Shown in pieces: positions 24,133 to 29,444 of a stretch of DNA of 29,444 nt. The stretch's first letter is position 1. Each line of letters opens with the position of its first letter. The position numbers and the translations under genes are program-made. This stretch comes from DASQWC01 sp035640475 (GTDB lineage: Bacteria > Actinomycetota > JAICYB01), in NCBI GenBank assembly GCA_035640475.1, contig DASQWC010000061.1:1-29444 (forward strand). Direction: 5' to 3'. The notes under the pieces are model-generated. The model worked only from the letters and a program-made list of their open reading frames with translations. It was not told where the DNA came from and ran no database searches.

Positions 24133-25249
24133 GCTCGCCGTTCCCGCCCGAGAAAGGACCCGGCCACACACCGGGTGGCGGCGACGCAGCGACGGGCGCG
24201 CCAGTCTTTTTTGCGATGAGGAAGAGGTGCGTCCCCAGCCGTCGCATGAGCGGTGTGTGCTGCGCCAGTGCTTCGATGACATCGGCGCAAGCTCGTCCGG
24301 CCGCTCCCATCTTCTCGAGCACGCGAGCCGTCCGGCTGTGCGGAGGCGGGAACTCGAAGGATGACCACGTCAGCGTCGACAGCCCGGCGGCGTCGAGCAT
24401 GCGTTTCGTCTCGGCCGGAATGTGATGCGTGTGCGGCAAGTACACATCGGGCGAGCCCTCGGGCAGGAGGCTGCGATCGACCTTCTCGGGCCAGATCCAC
24501 GGCCGGTGCGAGATCAGCGCCGGCACGTCGGCGCCGATCGCCTTTTCCACCCACGCCAGAGGCTGGCTCAGCGGTGATGCCAGGGGCACCTCGGACGCAT
24601 TGTTCGTCGTCAACACGAGCACACCGCCCGGTTTCAGCACGCGGGCGATCTCCCAGACGGCTTGCTCCGGCCGCACGAGGTGCTCGATCACCTCGGTGAG
24701 GACGACGACGTCGACCGAGTCATGTGCAAACGGCAGCGCCGCCGCATCGCAACGCGCGAACCCGACATTGAACGCGGCGGTCATCGACTCGTACTTCTGA
24801 GCCGCGTAGCGGATGTGCGGATCGCCGTAGTCGACACCGACGTAGTGGCCTTCCAGATCGCGAATGCGGTCGGCGACGAGCATCGACCCGCAGCCGATAT
24901 CGAGCACGCGCCCGCCCTTCGGCAGGTGCTTCCGAACGCCCTTCGCGACGATGTCGTAGCGCATGTGGTGCCGGTGCTTGTGGTACGGCCCCCAGATCTC
25001 GAGCTCCTCCTCGATAGTCGGCACGCGTTCGTTGTAGTGGCGTGAGTAGGCTCCGGCTTCGACGCTGCGGAACGACTCGTATTCCCGCCTCGTTCGGCGC
25101 AGGCCCGTCCGCCGGTAACGCACGTATTCGCGGAGCCAATGCGCGCCGAGGACGAGCAGCGCGAAGACTCGGACGACGCGCGGCGGTCTGCTCGATAGCG
25201 ATACGACGATCAAGGCAACCGGCAGCAACACCCGGACGACACGTCTCAC
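24083..25249 (-). CDS. SAM-dependent methyltransferase with membrane-associated N-terminus
   Basis: A 388-residue protein. Residues 1-40 are hydrophobic with arginines (VLLPVALIVVSL, VVRVFALLVLGAHWL), probably one hairpin or two membrane-associated helices. A class I methyltransferase domain follows: YHKHRHHMRYDIVAKG lead-in, motif I VLDIGCGSML (115-124), YVGVDYGDPH, VDVVVLTEVIEHLVRPEQAV and VLKPGGVLVLTTNN. The C-terminal third (ISHRPWIWPEKVD, YLPHTHHIPAETKRML) is characteristic of glycan-cluster methyltransferases. The start is GTG 25249, adjacent to the previous stop (TGACGTG). The membrane part suggests a lipid-linked substrate. The last 50 bp overlap the convergent GT4; the corresponding tail is low-complexity. 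Confidence 0.85.
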   Translation of the reverse strand: MRRVVRVLLPVALIVVSLSSRPPRVVRVFALLVLGAHWLREYVRYRRTGLRRTRREYESFRSVEAGAYSRHYNERVPTIEEELEIWGPYHKHRHHMRYDIVAKGVRKHLPKGGRVLDIGCGSMLVADRIRDLEGHYVGVDYGDPHIRYAAQKYESMTAAFNVGFARCDAAALPFAHDSVDVVVLTEVIEHLVRPEQAVWEIARVLKPGGVLVLTTNNASEVPLASPLSQPLAWVEKAIGADVPALISHRPWIWPEKVDRSLLPEGSPDVYLPHTHHIPAETKRMLDAAGLSTLTWSSFEFPPPHSRTARVLEKMGAAGRACADVIEALAQHTPLMRRLGTHLFLIAKKTGAPVAASPPPGVWPGPFSGGNGELTRLNRARWPRPALDR

Positions 25250-25250
25250 G

Positions 25251-26222
25251 TCAGAGCACGACCGAGCGCGATCGAGCGCTTCCCCAAACGAGCGCCGCGG
25301 CCGTGACGGCGTCGACGGCCATCTCGACGGGTACGGCGGCAACGCGGCGCTTCCTCGACCCGCGGAACCGGAATGCGTAACGCGTCCGTGCAATCGTCCA
25401 CCAGGTGAAGGCGGCGCCCGCGAGAAGCGGCCTGAGGGAACCGCGCGTCAGCGCCGCCGTTGCGAGCATCGCGTAGATCGGCGCGCGCCGGTAGCCGAGA
25501 AAGAGTCCCTGCCTGAGCAGCGACGATCGCAGCTCGGGCGCCTCGCGCACGAGCCCGGGAAAGCCGCCGGTCATCCACGCGCGCCACAGCAGCTCCTTTA
25601 CGCTCGGCTTCATGATCGCGTGACGGACGATCGCGTCCTGGGCGATTGCCGACGTGCCGGTTCGAGCAACACGCCAGCCGAGCAGCGTGTCCTCACCGAA
25701 ACCGAGTGCCCGGCCCTCGTCACCCGCTCGAAACCCGAGCCGTCCGCCGGCAGTGCCGTCGAATCCTCCGGCCGCCTCGTAGGCTTCGCGCCGATAGAAC
25801 ACGTTGCACGTCGCGAACAGCCCCTCAGGCCCCCGATGGGTGATGGATCGCTCGAGCGGCGCCGACGGCCCGGCCGGCAGCGTGACACCCTGGACGACGT
25901 CGGCGTCCTTGTCGATCGCATGTACACCGGCGGCAATCCAGCCCTCTTCCGGGACGCAGTCGCTGTCGGTGAACGCGAGGATCTCTCCGGCTGCTTCCGT
26001 GACTCCGGCGCATCGGGCGCCGACGGCGCCGACGCCCGCAGTCCGGACGACGCGAACAGGAATGCTCCGGCCGGCCGCAAGCTCCGCCGAGCCGTCCGTC
26101 GAGCCGTCGTCGACGAGGACGACCTCGAAGTCCGGATACGTCTGGTTCTCGAGTCCGTCGAGCGTTGCGGCAAGCAGGTCTCGCCTGTTGCGCACCGGAA
26201 CGACGACGGACACCCTCGTCAT
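25251..26222 (-). CDS. Glycosyltransferase family 2 with hydrophobic C-terminus
   Basis: A 323-residue GT-A enzyme. MTRVSVVVPVRNRRDLLAAT opens the fold, VVLVDDGSTDGS is the nucleotide site (35-45), FTDSDCVPEEGW carries the metal-binding D86-S-D88, and TCNVFYRREAYEAAGGFD is the acceptor-side motif, with GFGEDTLLGWRV as the catalytic acidic segment. Residues 245-290 and the end are hydrophobic, as in the related GT2 at 9718-10725. The start is ATG 26222, overlapping the preceding methyltransferase stop (ATGA). It belongs to a minus-strand run with the methyltransferases on both sides. Confidence 0.92.
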   Translation of the reverse strand: MTRVSVVVPVRNRRDLLAATLDGLENQTYPDFEVVLVDDGSTDGSAELAAGRSIPVRVVRTAGVGAVGARCAGVTEAAGEILAFTDSDCVPEEGWIAAGVHAIDKDADVVQGVTLPAGPSAPLERSITHRGPEGLFATCNVFYRREAYEAAGGFDGTAGGRLGFRAGDEGRALGFGEDTLLGWRVARTGTSAIAQDAIVRHAIMKPSVKELLWRAWMTGGFPGLVREAPELRSSLLRQGLFLGYRRAPIYAMLATAALTRGSLRPLLAGAAFTWWTIARTRYAFRFRGSRKRRVAAVPVEMAVDAVTAAALVWGSARSRSVVL

Positions 26223-26941
26223 CGTGATCGCACCGCCCACGCCCATGCGAAGAGCTGGCCGAGCCGCTGCGTCCGCTCGAGTGACATACCGCCGCGCCGC
26301 AGCGCACGCCGGATACGACCCAGTGATACCCGGCTCCCAAGGAAGTTCGGATCGTTCCGGCCGTGCGGCTCGCGGCCCACCCCAGCACGGTGCCCAACGG
26401 AGAACGCAGCACGGCGGATCGCCCAGCGAACGGAGCCGGGTGTGTTGTTCCACTGGAAAACGAACACGCCGCCCGGACGGAGAATCCGGCCGACCTCCTC
26501 GATGTAGCCCTCGATCACAGAGATCCTTGGAATGTGCTGGAACACGGTGAACGTGAAGACGAGGTCGGCCGTTGCATCGCCGATGGGCCGGAGGGTCGTT
26601 CCGTCGCCGACCAGGAACTCGATGCGATCGTTGTGCACGAGCGATCGCGCACGCTCGACCATCTCAGATGAGATGTCGATCCCGACCACTCGATCAAATC
26701 GTTCCGCCAGCGGTACGCACAGGCGCCCGAGACCGCTGCCGATGTCCACGGCCAGCGACGTGCCCGGCGGAGCGCTCGGCAGCGACTCGAGCGCCTCGTC
26801 GACGATCCGCCGTCCGGAATCGAAGAAGCGCTGCATGTCCGGGTCCTCGTAACTGAGGCTCGTATCGACGTACCAGGCAGCGTTGAGACGCGCGCGCTCG
26901 TCCCAGTACTCGCGCATTCGATCGTCGTTCCGTGGCGTCAT
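26219..26941 (-). CDS. SAM-dependent methyltransferase
   Basis: A 240-residue class I methyltransferase. It opens with REYWDERARLNAAWYVDTSL, motif I is VDIGSGLGRL (65-74), VVGIDISSEMVERAR is the strand-2 loop, and DLVFTFTVFQHIPRISVI is motif IV; ILRPGGVFVFQWNN follows. The WYVDTS.SYEDPD lead-in recurs in methyltransferases of surface-glycan clusters, and their targets are generally unknown. The start is ATG 26941, 65 bp after the zinc-ribbon methyltransferase. I see no terminator in that gap, so read-through is possible. The 3' end overlaps the GT2 by 4 nt. Confidence 0.86.
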   Translation of the reverse strand: MTPRNDDRMREYWDERARLNAAWYVDTSLSYEDPDMQRFFDSGRRIVDEALESLPSAPPGTSLAVDIGSGLGRLCVPLAERFDRVVGIDISSEMVERARSLVHNDRIEFLVGDGTTLRPIGDATADLVFTFTVFQHIPRISVIEGYIEEVGRILRPGGVFVFQWNNTPGSVRWAIRRAAFSVGHRAGVGREPHGRNDPNFLGSRVSLGRIRRALRRGGMSLERTQRLGQLFAWAWAVRSR

Positions 26942-27006
26942 CGTCGCACCGGGTGGTTTGCGGGGGATGACACAAGCTTCTCACCCAACGCGCGTCCGCG
27001 CGAGTT

Positions 27007-27744
27007 TCAATCGCCGGACGACCGGCGGCACAAGAAGATCGGCTCGTCCCGCAGGCCCAGGCGCGCGCGCCGCACGGGCGGGAGCCGAGCGGCAAATCGA
27101 TCCACCTCGACGGAGAACCCACAAGCGCGCAGACGGTCTGCGAAATCCATCCCGTAGTACCGAACGTGGTCCTTTTGACCGAACAGCCGCTGTCGCTCCT
27201 CGGGACTGGAAACGCCGGCGTCCTCGACCGTGATCTCGCCTCGGACGGGTACATCGAGAACGGCCCAGCCGTCCCGACTGAGCACGCGCACCAGCTCGCG
27301 CAGCGCCGTTTGCTCGTCCTCGATGTGCTCCAACACGTGGCTGCACAACACTGCGTCGAAGCACTCGTCGCCGAACGGCATGCTGGTGATGTCCGCGAAC
27401 ACCCTCACACCCCGCGCGCGCAGGTCGGTGGATACGTAGTCGATGTGGCGCATCCTCGTCAGCTTGCGCGCGAGCGACGCTTCCGGCGCCATGTGCAGAA
27501 GCCGGACGGGGCGGCTGCCGTCACGGATGCCGAGCTTGTCGCGCAGGAAGAGCCAGATGAGGCGGTGCCGCTCAAGCGACCGGCAAACGGGGCAACGGGC
27601 GTTTGCGCGTGGAATCAACCCAGCAGTTTCGAAGCCGCGCACCGAAGCGCGGCATACAGGGCAGTACTTGCGCAGGCCGAAACGAGTTATTCGGCGCACC
27701 AAGGGCCTGACTCTCGGGTAGGCGCGGGCAATCCGATCGCGCAC
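27007..27744 (-). CDS. Methyltransferase with N-terminal zinc-ribbon-like cysteines
   Basis: A 245-residue protein. Two pairs, C28-P-V-C31 and C51-P-V-C54, form a probable zinc ribbon, followed by SLERHRLIWLFL. The SAM domain has the variant motif LLHMAPE (82-88) in place of the usual glycine-rich loop, then YVSTDL, DAVLCSHVLEHIEDEQTAL and GWAVLDVPV. This CPVC..S.ERHR plus HMAPE combination is a recognised methyltransferase subtype in polysaccharide clusters, but its substrate is not known to me. The start is GTG 27744, preceded by TACTCT 7 nt upstream. A terminator-like hairpin isolates it from the WhiB gene, so it is probably the first gene of the glycan locus on this side. Confidence 0.84.
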   Translation of the reverse strand: MRDRIARAYPRVRPLVRRITRFGLRKYCPVCRASVRGFETAGLIPRANARCPVCRSLERHRLIWLFLRDKLGIRDGSRPVRLLHMAPEASLARKLTRMRHIDYVSTDLRARGVRVFADITSMPFGDECFDAVLCSHVLEHIEDEQTALRELVRVLSRDGWAVLDVPVRGEITVEDAGVSSPEERQRLFGQKDHVRYYGMDFADRLRACGFSVEVDRFAARLPPVRRARLGLRDEPIFLCRRSSGD

Positions 27745-27751
27745 AGCTTGG

Positions 27752-27757
27752 AGAGTA
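27752..27757 (-). promoter_or_regulatory. Leaderless promoter -10 element (TACTCT)
   Basis: On the minus strand TACTCT is followed by exactly 7 nt and the GTG start at 27744. It directly follows the T-rich tail of the upstream terminator hairpin, so termination and initiation signals abut. Confidence 0.55.
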
Positions 27758-27807
27758 AAGAGAAAACCGGCCGGTGCGCCCCCGCCCCATTCGGGCGCCC
27801 CGGCCGG
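27757..27807 (-). terminator. Rho-independent terminator between WhiB and glycan locus
   Basis: Arms at 27793-27807 and 27767-27781 pair over 15 bp with one mismatch around an 11-nt loop. On the minus strand the stem is followed by TTTTCTCTTTA. It lies downstream of the WhiB gene and before the 27744 GTG, so it would stop WhiB-side transcription from entering the methyltransferase operon. Confidence 0.7.
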
Positions 27808-27875
27808 CCCTCAAATTCTCAACCGGCCGCAGGTCCTGTCACACGGGCGGCCTGACGGCCGATCCTGCAAACTTC

Positions 27876-27907
27876 ACGGGGCCCCCGCGCCGGCGCGGGG
27901 GCCCCGT
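27876..27907. terminator. Perfect 32-bp GC-rich palindrome after WhiB
   Basis: The 16-nt half acggggcccccgcgcc is followed directly by its exact reverse complement. It begins 8 bp beyond the WhiB stop codon. It has no clear T-tract on either strand, so it may be a factor-assisted terminator or an RNA-stabilising 3' hairpin in front of the T-tailed terminator at 27757-27807. The remaining 171-bp gap holds no further gene. Confidence 0.65.
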
Positions 27908-27915
27908 CTGAGTCG

Positions 27916-28278
27916 TTACTCCTGAGAAGAAAACGACATCGCCCGGCCCTGGACAACGACGGCGGGCAGGCGTGCGAGTCGTCCAGGGCCGGCGGCGATG
28001 TCCTGGGGGGAATCTCCAAACTCAGGGCGGTTCCTGCGAAGCGCCCGCCGCTCGCGCTCCGTCAAGCCACCCCATATCCCAAATCTCTCGTCTTGCTTTA
28101 GGGCCTCCTCGAGACAATCGACGCGCACGGCGCATCCTTCGCAAACCGCCTTGGCACGGGACTCACGACGGCGCCGATCGGCGCGGCTCTCGTTGTCGTC
28201 GGGCGCGAAGAAGAGGTCGGTATGCCCCCGGCACGCAGCCGAAAGCATCCAGTCGAGCTCGAGCAGTGCTTGTTGCAT
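27916..28278 (-). CDS. WhiB-family iron-sulfur transcriptional regulator
   Basis: A 120-residue Wbl protein. Four cluster-binding cysteines are C16, C46, C49 and C55 (AACRGHTDLFF and KAVCEGCAVRVDC), followed by the family turn G67-I-W-G-G-L-T and a basic DNA-contact stretch ERERRALRR. The 40 residues after this are less conserved and end in MSFSSQE. Wbl proteins bind a redox- or NO-sensitive [4Fe-4S] cluster and usually partner the principal sigma factor. The family is restricted to Actinomycetota and their phages, so this gene fixes the phylum. It lies between a terminator and the RseB-like gene on the same strand, 84 bp downstream of it. Which Wbl subclass it belongs to is unclear. Confidence 0.96.
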   Translation of the reverse strand: MQQALLELDWMLSAACRGHTDLFFAPDDNESRADRRRRESRAKAVCEGCAVRVDCLEEALKQDERFGIWGGLTERERRALRRNRPEFGDSPQDIAAGPGRLARLPAVVVQGRAMSFSSQE

Positions 28279-28289
28279 CTCATCTGGTA

Positions 28290-28315
28290 AACGCCGTCGT
28301 AGGGATTTAGGTTCC
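28290..28315 (-). promoter_or_regulatory. Possible ECF-type promoter (GGAAC-N18-GTT) before WhiB
   Basis: On the minus strand GGAAC (28315-28311) is separated by 18 nt from GTT (28292-28290), resembling SigR/SigH-type promoters (GGAAT-N18-GTT). GTT ends 11 nt before the ATG, implying a very short leader. The adjacent RseB/anti-sigma genes make an ECF link plausible. Short motifs of this kind arise by chance. Confidence 0.3.
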
Positions 28316-28362
28316 CCCCAGTTCGGAAACTCAAACGCAGTCTTTAAACGCGCTGGTACGCG

Positions 28363-29364
28363 CTAGTTGAAAAGTCCACCAACTACGCGGAATGCGCGGG
28401 CCCAGACCGAACCGAGCCGCGACCAGACCGACGGCCCTCCCTTGGGAAGCTGCTCGGTGAGCTTCGCCGCGTCGAGCGCAGGCTCCTCGGCGACGACGAC
28501 CCAGCTGCGGCCGCCGCCCTCCCACGCCCACGTGCCCGGACCGGGACCGGTCCACGCGCGGGAACCGTCGAGCGTCGTCTGCTCGAACCCAGCAGGCGTG
28601 CGCATGCTGCCGTTGGTTCGGAATATCGAAAGCGCGTGCATCCCGTCGCTGTACACCCAGTGCTCGGCGGGCGCCTGGGGCGTCCGGATGCGATACGTCC
28701 CGAGCAACCGATACCCGTTGGGGAGCATTCGCGGGGCGTCCGAGGCGTCGGATTCGGTGACCCGGGACGGCTCGACGGCACGCTCCATCGGCTCGGCGTC
28801 GGCCGCTCCACCCCAGCGCATGTCCAGAATCGCCGACAGACCAACGAGCTTTCCGCCCGCACCGTACAGCTCACGCCGGTACACGAAGCCCGATTCCGGA
28901 TCGACCCACAGCCGCTCGGTGGCCGCGCGATCGCTCCGGCGCACAAGGACGAGCCGAAGGATGTCGAGCCCGAACAACCTCTCGGAACGCTCCATCTGGA
29001 CCTCGTACTTCGCGAGAATGTCCGACGGCCGGAGCGCCACAGCCGGCAGCGAAGTGTCGCTCATCGTCGCGCGCCCCGACGAGACGATCCCGATCCCCGC
29101 CTTGCGCCACAGCCTCGTCACGTCCTCACCGGACTCCGCCCGCACCGAGCGGCCGGCCGCGGACGACCGCACGTCGAGGACCGCAGCCGATTGCGGTGTT
29201 CCGAAGTACACGACGAGCTGGCGCGCCCGGTACGTAGCGCTCTCCGTCCTCGCCATCCTTCGCAGGACGGCACGGGCGTCTGCGGGATTCGACTCCTGGG
29301 CCGCGGTCGCCGGCGCGAGCAGCATCGCTGCTAGGGCCGTCGCCGCCCCGACGACTCGATTCAT
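28363..29364 (-). CDS. RseB/MucB-like sigma-factor regulatory protein, secreted
   Basis: A 333-residue protein with a Sec signal peptide (basic MNRVV, hydrophobic ATALAAMLLAPATAA, likely cut near residue 22). A first domain of about residues 30-190 resembles the lipoprotein-carrier/RseB N-terminal fold (YRARQLVVYF, LWVDPESGFVYRRELYG). A second of about 215-310 resembles the MucB/RseB C-terminal domain (LPNGYRLLGTYRI, HWVYSDGMHALSIF, AWEGGGRSWVVVAEEP). In proteobacteria RseB binds the periplasmic part of the anti-sigma factor and senses envelope lipids. Here the ATG overlaps the stop of a probable anti-sigma gene (ATGA), which strengthens the call. Actinobacteria also have related secreted proteins of this type. 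The acidic, W-rich C-terminal domain seems intact. Confidence 0.75.
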   Translation of the reverse strand: MNRVVGAATALAAMLLAPATAAQESNPADARAVLRRMARTESATYRARQLVVYFGTPQSAAVLDVRSSAAGRSVRAESGEDVTRLWRKAGIGIVSSGRATMSDTSLPAVALRPSDILAKYEVQMERSERLFGLDILRLVLVRRSDRAATERLWVDPESGFVYRRELYGAGGKLVGLSAILDMRWGGAADAEPMERAVEPSRVTESDASDAPRMLPNGYRLLGTYRIRTPQAPAEHWVYSDGMHALSIFRTNGSMRTPAGFEQTTLDGSRAWTGPGPGTWAWEGGGRSWVVVAEEPALDAAKLTEQLPKGGPSVWSRLGSVWARAFRVVGGLFN

Positions 29365-29444
29365 TTGTTATTCACCGCAAACAGGACCTCTCCGCCGCTG
29401 GACGATCCCGAGTGCACGCTGACGTGGCGGGCGATGTACTGGTC
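29361..29444 (-). CDS. Probable anti-sigma factor, C-terminal fragment cut by window edge
   Basis: The minus strand is open from the right edge and ends in TGA at 29361-29363, which overlaps the RseB-like ATG. The 27 visible residues include DQYIARHVSVHSG and end VLFAVNNK. A 'YIARHV' tail immediately upstream of an rseB-like gene is what an RseA-like anti-sigma factor shows, but too little is visible for a motif-based call. If right, an ECF sigma-factor gene should follow beyond the window. Confidence 0.4.
   Translation of the reverse strand, partial: DQYIARHVSVHSGSSSGGEVLFAVNNK

Noticed and set aside
1..29444. tRNA, rRNA, CRISPR array, transposase or prophage genes
   Set aside because: I saw no tRNA-like cloverleaf, ribosomal core sequence, repeat-spacer array, DDE transposase or integrase pattern. 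The only tandem repeat is the 18-bp set at 12695-12749.

Overview
The window comes from a high-GC, gene-dense bacterial chromosome. A WhiB-family iron-sulfur regulator (27916-28278, minus) is found only in Actinomycetota and their phages, so this is an actinobacterium. Many GTG starts, little Shine-Dalgarno sequence and several TANNNT hexamers sitting 7-8 nt before a start codon (leaderless transcription) agree. The genes suggest a deep-branching class such as Thermoleophilia or Acidimicrobiia rather than Streptomyces, but that is only an impression.

From 1 to about 27.7 kb the window is one large cell-surface glycan locus. It holds twelve glycosyltransferases (families GT4, GT2 and GT8), an O-antigen ligase/polymerase-like membrane protein, a glucose-1-phosphate cytidylyltransferase with an adjoining sugar-nucleotide epimerase/dehydratase, a Wzm/Wzt-type ABC exporter whose ATPase has a C-terminal glycan-recognition-like domain, two PAPS-type sulfotransferases, two sulfatase-fold proteins with Thr at the nucleophile position, and eight methyltransferase-like genes, including CmcI-like and TylF/MycF-like ones. 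The likely product is a heavily methylated and probably sulfated polysaccharide or glycolipid, exported by the ABC transporter.

Layout: 1-4743 is a tightly overlapping minus-strand operon (GT2, GT4, polymerase/ligase, GT4, partial GT4). 4783-7581 alternates sulfotransferase (+), GT2 (-), sulfotransferase (+). 7603-11900 is a plus-strand run of four glycosyltransferases. 11848-14423 has a minus methyltransferase diverging from the nucleotidyltransferase/epimerase pair, with an 18-bp tandem repeat between them. 14428-16868 is a minus operon (two methyltransferases, GT8). 16915-19910 holds CmcI-like (+), TylF-like (-) and sulfatase-like (+) genes. 19867-21965 encodes the exporter (-), 22026-24132 a short sulfatase-fold protein and a GT4 (+), and 24083-27744 four minus genes (methyltransferase, GT2, methyltransferase, zinc-ribbon methyltransferase). 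Strand changes are frequent. At five of the six convergent junctions the coding regions overlap, and at the sixth they lie 4 bp apart; divergent gaps are only 18-72 bp.

From 27.75 kb on the context changes. A terminator region separates the glycan locus from a WhiB regulator and from an RseB/MucB-like secreted protein that overlaps the 3' end of a probable anti-sigma factor running off the right edge, which suggests an ECF sigma-factor signalling unit. No gap longer than 300 bp lacks a gene. I see no rRNA, tRNA, CRISPR array, transposase or prophage gene.
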